NCBI RefSeq assembly: GCF_029227915.1
Contig: NC_079886.1
Location: forward strand, 7,566,001 to 7,630,000
Direction: 5' to 3'
Length of the DNA stretch: 64,000 nucleotides
DNA from: Hydractinia symbiolongicarpus
Lineage: Eukaryota; Cnidaria; Hydrozoa; Anthoathecata; Hydractiniidae
Shown: in pieces, positions 11,801 to 23,800 of the stretch
Layout of the letters: each line of letters starts with the position of its first letter
Numbering within the stretch: position 1 is the stretch's first letter
Program-made: the position numbers and the translations under genes
The notes under the pieces: generated by a model
The model's input: the letters and a program-made list of their open reading frames with translations, nothing else
Told to the model about the DNA's origin: nothing
Databases searched by the model: none

Positions 11801-14800
11801 TGGTACTGCTTTCAACGGTCGTCATGCGAAGCACAGCAATCGCTCCACTAGACAACCACCTAGATATCATTTCTATTTTTATGTTGGGCGCTAAGCAGAA
11901 AGGATTGATCCACACTTTTATAGCCTCTGGCATGACTCGGCCAGGTTTAAAACCAGGACCTCCCACACTGAAAGCGTATCTTAAATGATTCTTACCTTGA
12001 TAAGGTAACTTGAAGGCTTTGCCAGTCTCTAATACTATTGTATTGGTTACTGAAAGATAACAACAGAATTAACACAAATCGCGATATCAACAGCGTACAC
12101 TCTACCATAAGTCTACCTACCACCAGTTATAAAAATAGATTTAATATATTTCTTTAATGCACTGGGATTTGATGAAAATGACTAATCTGTAACTAATCTT
12201 GTTCTTTCTAGCCAACAAAGAAAATAAGCTTAGCAAAACAAGTTTCCAAATGCAACTTAAATTAGCACTGGCATGGAAAAGAATAGATGTTGCGAAAAGT
12301 GAAATTTTTACTGAAGATTTAAAACAGAAGGCCTTAACACAACAAGCTGATACAGATAGAGATAATAATTATGAGGTATACAGCTGCAATTATCTTTTTA
12401 TTCCTATACATACAATTTTTTCAATCAACTTGTTCACATGGTGGTCTTAAAATTATTTATTCTGGCATGCTTTTTTATCTATTTTTCTATTACATTATCA
12501 AAAAAGGGTTAACCAGTAGATATATTAAAAAGGCTTGAGTGTTCTGAAGAGAAATATGTTTGTTTCTGTATAAAACCCCCTGAAATGTAAAACTGCTCTT
12601 AATGTACTAAGTGTTTTCTTCTAAAATTTGAGTTTTTATAATTTTAAATTTGTAGCCACCACGTTTTAATTTATATATTTTAAAGACAGTTGTTTTTTGA
12701 TTTAGGTTCAATGGTTGTATGAATCAATGCATGTCGCCCTTTTGGATAATAAGCCAGACTTCGTAGAGTTGTTTTTTCATGAAGGTGTCAACCTTTCACA
12801 TTTTTTAACATTGCAAGAACTCAAACTGCTTTACAAAGGAGTAAGTGTTTATTTATCTGCAGTTATTAATCAATTTTTTTTTTGATTAGTTAGATTTATT
12901 TAAACTACAGTGTACCTTTTAAACTTTAGAAAACAAAAAGAAATTAGTTGATTTTTAGCAGATCACACTAAAAAAATTAAGCTTTTTAATGGTTAAGTTT
13001 CTTTAAAAATCTTTTTAACTGGAAAGTTTTTTATTTCCATAAAGTCAAGATGCCGTGCATAGTACTCCTTGTTGTCCGATTTTATTTTGACTTAGTAACA
13101 AAAAAGAAATTTAATCATAAAACAGAAATTTGTGCATCATCATTTGTATGTTGATAGGTGTCTTAATAAGTGTTTGTATTTATCTTGTGTACCTCTTGTT
13201 AACTACACATGGTAATTCACTTAATAATAGAAGTTCTCCAAGGAAGTTTGCTACCAAGCTAAAGCCAATAGGTTAATATAAAGGTTCCAATGAAACAAAA
13301 TAGTTAAATGAATCAATATTGATCGACAAAAAGTAGGATTGTTTTTGTTAAAAAAAGCTGCTTGTAAAAACTCTCTGGTGCCTAACAGAATTTCCCCCAT
13401 TCCAACCCTGTTGATATTTTAAGGTGGGTTTCCAATCCCTACATCAATTAAACCCCCTAAGATCACAAGATAAGGTTTCAATCATTTAAATTGTTTAAGC
13501 ATTAATTCCTTTTTTAAATTAATCACTATACTTATTGGTTAAAATTGCTTCCAAATGATTGAGACAGGAACATCCGCGAAAAAGCTCTGTTTAGTCTGCC
13601 TGAACTCTTGTTAGTTTGTCCTTTTTAAAAAACAGTAATATCAGATTTATCATATTTATTAACTCTTCGTAAAACTTTCACTTCACTGCGATTCTTGGTA
13701 TATTACTCACCTTAACTGGATAAATCTTGATTTTTTAGTCCATAGGCATTTACTATCTGCTTAATATACACTACTTACAATAATCTTGCATTCTTAGGTC
13801 AGATCTTCAATATTTAAAAATGTTTGTTTCTTCATTACACAATTGAAAACATTTAAACTCCTGTGCCACAACTTTTGTGTTTAATGATTTTTACAGCTAA
13901 CTTTAGTTGTAAAAATTTTTAGATTTTAAAATGCGTGGAAATATTGTTATTAGTAATTGTTTTATTTAGATACCAGAAAATACTGTGATTCACTATGTTT
14001 TTGATAGTTATACCCAACTGGTACGTGTATTCTTGTTGTCATTTTAACATGTTTACACCTGTGTATATAACTTTTTTTATGTTATTATTTCAAGTGACTA
14101 GCCGTTAACCCGTGGAAAAATCCACAGGGTTGCCCGTCCTTTATATATCACATTTCGTGTTTCCGTAACAGGGCGCAGCTTTCGCGGACAGACAGACAAA
14201 ATATGACTATTATTAAAGAGAAGTACACTGTAGGGATCAAATAAAAATGTGCAAAACGTCAATCTGAAGCTTAAATTTAACTCTTTCCATTCCCTTCATC
14301 AAAATGAAAGAATTTCGTTCCTGGAAACCACAAAAACTCTAGAAATTACATCCCTCTAAAGTTTGCAGATGACAAATCATTCCAAAATATATATAAGTCA
14401 TCCAGAAAACACTATGTCAAGATATCAAATATTTAAATGTTGGAGGACGTTTGGCAATTTATGCTTTTACAACATTTACAACAACATTTCAATTTTAGCG
14501 TAATGTTTAGATGTATTCATGAAACAAGAGTCATGTTTTATACCCTTTAAAAAACCGAATTAGTTTAAATAAATAAAAAAAAAAAATTACTTCTTTTCTG
14601 CGTGTACAATCCCACAGGTCTTATAGACCATCTCTGTGCGATCTTACAAAGCCAAATAATTGCTGATGTGAGCCCATATATATTTCTAAAATACATTAGC
14701 AATTACGTTGGCGCATGCAAAGAGCTGATCCAAATCACATAGGCTGTTTTTCAAACAGTCTTACAATTTGTTTACATTTGTTAGGGATTTGTAGAATGTT

Positions 14801-17800
14801 TTAACAAAATATTATTCCCATAATGGTAATTTTTTTGTCTAGGAACGTCCTGATGTATTGGTAGATATGTTTGTAGTTGGGCAGGTTATTGAAGATCTAA
14901 TGGGGGATCGGTACAAGTCAAGGTTTAAGACAGATGCCTGCTACCAACAACCACTAACTTTAAGAAAAAGTTCTAATCATCAGCCTTTGTTGGATAATAT
15001 TGATGGTAAGAACACAGATTGTTATCAAAATAACTGATCAACCGAGTTATCCTAGTTTCAATAGTAAATATCTTTAGAAGTTTGAGTATTTGTTTCTGCA
15101 CTTTAGATGATGACTCTATTACCACACCACACATGGATTTATTTATGTGGGCAGTTTTATGCAATCGAAGGGAATTAGCTCGATTGCTTTGGCAATGTAC
15201 TCCAAATAGTATAGCTTGTGCTTTGATGGCGTCAAGGCTTTTGCAGAGTTTAGCTGACTATGCAGTGGACAATAAGGAATTATCAGATATGGTGGATGAT
15301 CTTTTAGACCACAGCAGGTGCGTTTTGATTTACTTTGCTGTTCTTTATTCATCAACCGGTGCAGGTAGATTTACTTAAGGCGCCCAGCAGAAGAAAGAAT
15401 GAGTGTTGTGGACCCCTAGTTTCTTTGTGCTGAAGTAGGAGTTGTATGCTTTAAGTGTGTGTTGTTTACTTAATGCTTTCACATGATACAGTATCCAAAA
15501 ATACTTTCACATGTTTTTAAAACAAAGAAATAGATAGAAACAATGATACAATGCATAAAATTTTACCATTTTTAGAAGTTATGAATTAATGGCAGTTGGC
15601 GTGCTTGAAAAGTGTCGGGAAGAGGACGATAAATTTGCCCAAGCACTTTTGGTTAAAGAACTGCCTGATTTTGGTGGAAACTTATCCAGTTTGGACATTG
15701 CTGTGTCAGCAAATAGTCAGGATTTCATTGCCCACACTAGTTGTCAAACTTTGTTTAACCGGTTATGGATGGGGGAGCTGTACATTAACACAAAAACTGT
15801 AAAAGTAAGCTCACAGTATCATTTTTCATGTTCGTTTATGTACAGGAGGACTCACACGTAAAAATATTCAAGAAGAAAATTAGTCAATTATTATTCAATT
15901 TTTTTTATGTTCTTGTATTCTTCTTCTGTATATTATGTAGTTGAAGAATTTATGGAAAATTAAAGATAATGTGCAAATTGTAACTAATCCTTGAATATTT
16001 TTATAAAGTTGAATTAATTCAAAACAGTTCCAATTAATTCACTCGAAAAGTATATTCAACAATGGTTTTACATAATTTCTTCTTTCCCAACTAACAGGTT
16101 ATTTAAAAATGTATTAAAAGATTTTGCATAACTCTTTTATTATTTTGTGTATTACCATGAAGAATATTCTAAATAATATAGAATTTTTTTTTTTGTCAAT
16201 TTTCTGAAGTGTAAAATGTTGAAAAATAATCGAAAAAGAAATATTCCTTATAAATATTCTTACATCCAAGTTCTGCTTTAGTTAAAATAAACAATGATTA
16301 TTCACACATTAGCCAAACCCTTTTTATCATTGATTTTTATCAATACTGTTTATTTCTCTGAAAAGAATTTGAAACTTGTTCAATGTTTAAGAAAAAGACT
16401 TGGTCAAGCACCTTAAGCTCTAATTCTTTTGAAATTAAAAACAATAAAACATAAAATACATTTAAAGCATATAGAAAGAATTGTTTCTTCTTCTGTTTTC
16501 TTTTCTCGAAGTCTTCACTACGCGGAATATTCTGTGCGAAGTAAAGAAATTGAAGATTCTATAAATGGCTGGTAGAAAAGTTTGCAGATCACAAGTTGAA
16601 ATCAATTCTACTTGGAATTAGGATTTGTAAATTCGATATAATCTTTAAAAGATGTCTAGATTCTACTTTGGACATGGGTTAAAGACGCAAGGGTTTTCTT
16701 GTTTCGATTGGCCTACAATTGTTACATTCTTTCTTGACGTAAAATCCAATGTTTACTCTTCATGTATTATTAGATTTTATTAAAACTTTATAAAAGTTAA
16801 TTTTGTTATAATGTAACGCATTATTTCCAGAAAGATGTTAAGATGTCCATAAATTTTTTATATCATTTTTTTTCCTCTTTTGATAGGTCCTCATATGTAT
16901 CTTTATGCCATTCCTCATTAACGTGTTGATCACATTTCATGAAGACAAAGAAAATGATGCAGAAGATGCTCTATCAGAAAACATTTACGCAAATGAAAAC
17001 ACTAGTGACGAAAACGAAAACAGATTAAAGGACTCCTTAAATGGTTCATCTTTAATTGGTTCAGAGTATTCTTTACAAAAAGATTTTCATAATAGTGAAA
17101 GCCAATTGGAGGATGTACCAACAGATGAGCAACAACGAGATGGTAAAATTATTTGTGTTTTGGTTTATTTTTTGTTTACTGATCAGGCTATATTTGTCTG
17201 AAAGATATCATTAATGTATAGGTTTTGCCTTTTATTTTTATTTCTAATTTTTTTTGTTGAGTGTTTGTTTGGTTTTGAGTCACTCATTATGTTTACAGCT
17301 TAAGTTGATGTATTACCTTTGAGGTTGTTAATATTTTTTTGTTATTATTTCTTTAACATCAATTTATATACTTTACTACATATATACCCGGAAATAAATC
17401 GCTCATGTATTTAAACCTTACAACTAAGGAACAATGTTACCACTTTATTTTTACTGAAGCTGACAAAAATGTGGGTTAACTATTCTATTTTTTAGCATTT
17501 CTAGTTATGAACTCAGTTTATTTTCATGTAATAAGGTAGTTTATAATAATACAATTTCAACCTTGTATTGGTTTTAATGCTTCATTAGAATAAAATGCAT
17601 GTTAACCTTTCAAGTGTAAAAACACTATTTTGTTTTATTCTGAACATGGACAAGTATGTATTAATTATTTCGTAGAAGAAGAAGCGATAGATTGCCATCA
17701 TGACGAAATTGATATTTTGGGCATACAAACTAAAACTGGATATTTTAAGAGAATTGTTTGCTTCCATGATGCACCATTTGTCAAATTTGTGGTCAATGTG

Positions 17801-20800
17801 GTGAGTTGTATTCAAGGAGGATTCCAATAACACATAAGTCTGTCTTTAATAACCTGTTAAAACATATTACTGCATATTACTGGCTCATATAAAAACTCAT
17901 TGCTAACTTCAGCTCAGCGAATTCTACATTAGTCTACACCTAATAGGAAAGGTATTTTCAGCCATATGTTTTTCCTTTCTGTCAATATAATCAATTATCC
18001 TTGTTCAGCAGAGAATGCCTCATAAGAACTAAGGCTGGTATGGTCTCCTATTTTCTGTGTATGTTTATAACAATAACATTGGGAAGTACGAACTTGGTCT
18101 GATATAATGTTGGATTTTTTATTATAGTTGTCATATGCCTTCTTCTTGCTACTGTATGCCTTTATCATACTGACACGGTTCAACATCAAGCTTCACCCTG
18201 CAGAATATGTGCTCCAAGCATGGGTGTTCACTCTTTTTTGTGAAGAGATACGACAAGTGGTGACACAGGAACCAAAGAATTTATTAGGGAAATTGGAATT
18301 CTACTTCCTCGATCCATGGAACATTGCAGATACGGTTTCGTTATTTGGTTTTATTGTTGCTACATCGTTGCGATATGTTGCAAATACATATGATAATGTG
18401 GAATTTTTAGTGGCAGCACGCATAATTTATGCAACCGATATTGTGTTGTTTATTATTCGGTTGCTGCAAATATTTTCTATCAACCGACACATGGGTCCGA
18501 AGTTAGTTATGATTCGTAAAATGGTGAGTCTCGTTTTATCATTGCATTATTTTCCTATAACATTTCCAATCTGTGCTATTTGTGTGCATCAGCTTTTTCT
18601 GTTTCTTCGAGAAAAATGTCTTCTTTATACACATGCTTTCGTTACACATTCTTTTTTACTAGTTGGATGATCTGGTGTATTTCGTTGTCATCTTGGCTGT
18701 ATTTGTTATTGGATATGGGGTAGCAAAACAAGCTGTATTATTTCCAAACAGTGGATTATATAATGCTGTTGTTGGTGTGCTCAACAGACCGTACTGGCAA
18801 ATGTATGGAGAATTATTCATAGATGATATATTAGGTATGTACTGTTTGTGGAAATAAGTAAAGATTAAAATGCATTATTGTCATATAATCCTTCTCTTCA
18901 TTAGCAACTTGCCCTGTCGTCACAACTCAGTTTTAAGCAAAGGTCAAATTTTGTCTCACTTTTCATATTTCATGGAATTGTGACATTCAAAAGAATACAT
19001 GGTGTATATAACATTGTTTCCTGAGATATCTTTCAATGAATCACCAATCTATATGTTGCAAATCTCCTGAAAAAAGCCAACTACTCTTTACTTTTTTTGT
19101 TTTGCAGAAGACAAAGTGAACTGTACAACTGGTCTTCCAGTGTGCATGCAGCCTGATGCTGAGGAACCGTGTATAGATGAGTATGGGAAATATGTAGCAC
19201 CAGTCTACATGGCGGTGTATATGTTGTTTACTAACATTCTTCTTCTCAATCTGCTTATTGCTATATTCAAGTAAGTGATTTTTTGATTTTGTTTATAGGT
19301 CGTTTTAAATTTTGATACTTGATTTATTTTTTATTTATCCTAAAGTTTTATTGGGTAAAAACATAAAATACACGATGAAAGTTTCTCAAAAAATATATTG
19401 CTGATGCTATCTAAAATGTTGTATCTTCTCAACCAACAAACCAAAATGTAGAAATTGAGATATGTTATACGTTTGTTGTGATATTTTTACATCTTGAGCA
19501 CATCTTGGCGAAATGCTAAAATTTACTGGTCCAGAAAACAAAAAAACTGGTAGGCTATTAGACAAAAGATCTTTTTTCTTATTAATTTGATATATACATC
19601 GAATAATAACTTACACAAAAGTTTTGGTGATGTAAATTAATTTCTCAAATTGCCTCCTTTTTTGGATACTATTTATTAAGAAACATCTAGGCACTGGAAG
19701 ACAATGCACTTTAGGAGCAACAAGTCTCGCAATATTTGCTCTGTTTGCTACAGTTTATCAAAAAATCGCAAAATCACAGATAATTTTTGATTCGCAAAGG
19801 TTTTGTGTACTTTTTTTTGCTTTTTTTATGTCTCTGTCGAATATACCTCTATCTCCCGCAACTTAAAACGTGATAGATTTTCATAAATGCCCCCGTCCCC
19901 CCCTCCCCCCCCCCTCTTCCAAACATTTGATTCATGATAAAAGTGGCGATGAGTGAGAAGAAGTTAGTGAAAGATATAATTCAATTTGGATGTTTATGAA
20001 AATCTATAAATCTGAAAATGCATTAAAATTTAAGCTTTCTATCCCATTCCAAAATTTAAAAATCTTAAAGATCTTATCAACGTGTACAATAACTTTCTGT
20101 ATTTTTAATACTGAGTTAATGATAGATGCCATTCTTTAATCTACTGTAAACACTTTAACATCTTCTTTCAGCTACACGTTTGAGAAGATACAAGAAGATT
20201 CAGATAAAGTTTGGAAATTTCAACGATATGATTTGATATCAGAGTATCGCGACCGGCCAGCTTTGTGTCCACCATTTATAATCGTTGTGCATATCTTCAG
20301 TGTACTTACGTGGATATTTCGGAAGTGCTCGTGCTCTAAACCTACTGAAAAACACTCCACGGGTAAGAGTGGTCTCATTTGTTTGTTTGTGTTCTTCACG
20401 ACAGTGCTTTTAATGTATTGCACAATGTGTACTGTACGTGTCACTACTGTTGTTCTTTTTTTCTGTCTGTACACAAGTAGTGACCACGCCTAACCGATCT
20501 GTTTCAACAATGAAAATAATTTGTGTGCTCAAAAACAATGTCAGGGGTGTAGGTCCTTGAATTTAATGACCACGTTAAGGCAATATCGTGTGAATATCAA
20601 GTCAATTAAACAAGTAATTCAGGACTTATTTTTCAGATTTGTTGTAAAATTGTCACTTTTTCTTTCGGGTATTTAGGGGTGAAAAAACTGAAGGGTCAAC
20701 CGTCTTCACTACTGCTTCTTTGGTGTTACCCATAGTTTAATGCTTCCATTTTGTTTCATGAAGTTTGGTAGAGCTTCGCTTCCAGTGCGGGAGGGTTTAA

Positions 20801-23800
20801 AGCACAGCCGAGTCATGAAACTATAAAAGTGTGAATCTATTCTTTCTGCTTAACGTTCAGCATGAGAATCGGATTGCTATCTTAGTCGGTTGTCTAGTTA
20901 CGCGATTGCTGTGCTGGCACAATTTTGTAGCTCATATGGGAGCTTTAAATGCAAAAGGACCCCCTTTGCAGGACCATCGTTACTATTGGTACTGCTATCA
21001 ACTATCCTGGGTAAATAATTTCAATAATAAAATTCAAATTAAACGCATTTTTATAGAAACCAAATTCTTTGCAAATTATGATCCAATGCATCTGATTGCA
21101 AGAGAATTTGTGGCAGCGGAGACGTATATTTACGAAAGCACAATAAGAGATGCTGAGACTCAGGACGAGCGGATTAAAACTATACTTAACAGGTATACGC
21201 ATTCATTACTGCTCTTTTATTGCTTATCTTCCAGGCTGTTTTTAGAATCAAGAAGCTTGACTGTAAACATGCATTTGCTGGATTACTATTTATCTATTTC
21301 CAAAAGATCTTCTCTCAATTTCTTGTTATAAACTCTTCGAATGCCGTTTTATTGGTTGTAATTTAGTGATTTTTCATCATTTTAAGTTTAGCTTTTAAAT
21401 TTTAAATACAAGGTTACACCTATTACTATGGTAAATTATAGATAGACAGATGTAAACTTTCTCATCGACATTTCTATAGCTATATTCTATTCTTTTTATG
21501 CGTTTCTGCAGCCTATTTATTTTACAAAGATTACTTTTAACGATGATGTCTTCATGAATTGAATGATGCCATCCTAATTTCCGCGTTCCAATTATATCCT
21601 AACCACCTACACAATATTTGTACCAAGTTTTGTGGCAATACTTTTTTTATCCCCCCAAAAACTTGACAGAAATAGGGTTAACTAAGTAATTTATATGTCA
21701 GCGTGATATTGATTGCACAAAAGCTAAAAATGGGCTGCGAGGAAGGTCAAGGAATGCATATATTTATAACAATATGTGATATATAATATGATATGATTGC
21801 AATGATGTTTGTTTTACCATAAGGTAATTATTTTTCTTGCAGAACTTAATATAAAAAGTTATTATTTATTTAACCAGGGTAAATTTTTTAACTGAAGAAA
21901 TCGAGGAAATAAAAGGCGGAGGAGAAGCGAGCGTAGACACAGCAAGAAAAGATGTGATCCGTCCTGAAACCAGCTGGCATGGGGTGCGTACCAGGAAGAG
22001 TACCGCCAGTGGTGTGAACATAGAATCTCGACTGGCTAAATTGGAATTTAGCATGCAACAAATACTGGAACTAATAATGTTGCAGAACCAGAAACAAGGT
22101 AATGCCACCCCCTCTTCCCTATCTGCTAAGCGCTAAGCCTATATCGGAGATGTTTTATACCACGCCTTCTTCTAAAAAGCGTCCAGGACGACTATTGGAG
22201 TATTCTCTGTTTTTGTCGTTTTCTTCAGTGTACTCCCTGATCTTAAATCACCCCCCTTTATTTTGCATTGCTCCAAAAAGCGTCTAGACACTTATTAAAA
22301 GGTATACAGTATCCCTGTTTGGTTAAGTGGTTTGTAGCGTTATCGATAGTAATCTTTAGTATTCACTGGCACAATAGCTGTAGTTGGAATGTTGAAATTT
22401 TTGGAAATGCGTAGTTCTGTCCGAGAAACGTCACCTGGATTGTTCAGTTTGAAAAAAAACTACCTTAAGTGTACAATTTTTCGCGAGGAGAATTAAATCC
22501 TCCCGAAATATTACTAAAATGGGAAATTCGCGAAAATAAATCCTCTCGAAATTTCGAAAAGCCTCGATTCGCGAAAATATATTCTCGCAAAATTTTTCTT
22601 AAAAATCCTTTTTTTACAGTAGACGTCCGTTAATTCGAACACGTAAGGGACTAAATTATTTGTTCGAATTAACGAATGTTCGGATTATCGGAAGTTCAAA
22701 AAAAAACAAGAATTTTAATAAACGTTTAAAGGTTTTATGCTAATATAACTTTTTTACAACTTTACTACAACTTTTTTTTAAAATCTTTTAACGTTGTTTG
22801 CTTGGCGATGGGCAAGGCCTCCAAATTCCATCAAGGGACTTGGCAATTTGTTCGAAATAACGGAAAGTTCGAATTAAGCGGCATTCGAATTAACAGACGT
22901 CTACATATATCTATCAAAATAGTTATAAAAAGTATTCTAATAAATATATATATAGTAACAATAGTAACAGCGCAATCAGTATCTGGAAGGTTTTTGTTTT
23001 TCTCGACTTTTCTTTGTGTAGTCTCGTTTTTCCTTTGCCTTTTTTGGAAATTTTAAAGGGCGAGAAATTTCCCTAGGCAAATGACCAACTGTAATCCTGT
23101 CTTCCTTTCGGCATATTTTCATTGCAAACGCGTCGAACATATTGTTTTGTTCAAAAAAACAATCCAGCTCCTATTTTCATTAGGATTCCAAATATCGCGG
23201 TAAACATGAAATCCACGTACTGCTGATGAAAAGACTAAGATTTTGTTCGTGTTGTTAGCCGTCGCATGTGTTCAACTTTTATTGATACATTCCATTCGAT
23301 TTTGCAACTTTTACACTCGCACATTCGATTGTCATGTTTGACGTTCGAATTGCAAAAAGAATTTCTGACTCTGTTTATATTTCTGATTTCGTGAAGAGAG
23401 AACCTTTTTTTTATTAGAAGGAACTAGGCGAAGTTATCACTATGTCTGTTATTCGAAGCCTCGCTAAAATTAAGCAGTCTAGGAGTAATGCTCCAAAAAA
23501 CACCAGACGTAACAGAAGATGATATTTGATACCATATTTTGCCTGTTACGTGAAAATAAATTCTCGCGAAATTTTTGAAAAGCCTTGATTTGCGAAAATA
23601 AATCCTCGCAAAATTTTTAAAAACCATTGATTCGCGAAAATAAATCCTCGCGAAATGCAATTTTTAGCTCGCAAAAATAAATCCCCGCGATATTTTGTAC
23701 ACTTAATCTCAGAAGAGGTGAACAAAACACCTCAGGATTAAACCTTGGTGCACTTATCCTCACTTCTTAGCCTTGAAAAAAAGTTTAGTCAACTAAAAAA

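Larger units (their letters stand above)
6739..15804 (+). other. TRPM2: TRPM2 N-terminal melastatin homology regions (exons 2-15)
   Basis: These fourteen exons encode the cytosolic TRPM N-terminus (roughly residues 49-750 from the ATG at 5872). Recognisable landmarks in order are a KKCGCG segment like the CQCG of human TRPM2, the [11 protein letters not shown] signature, [52 protein letters not shown] and the later [14 protein letters not shown] repeat-like region. In known TRPM2 structures the MHR1/2 cleft binds ADP-ribose. That this protein binds it there is inference. Intron lengths vary from about 100 bases to over 1 kb and contain mobile-element relics. Confidence 0.85.

Noticed and set aside
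20831-21331. A 166-codon plus-strand frame
   Set aside because: Its first part is SINE copy B and its last part is the real TRPM2 exon 22 plus intron. It is not an independent gene.
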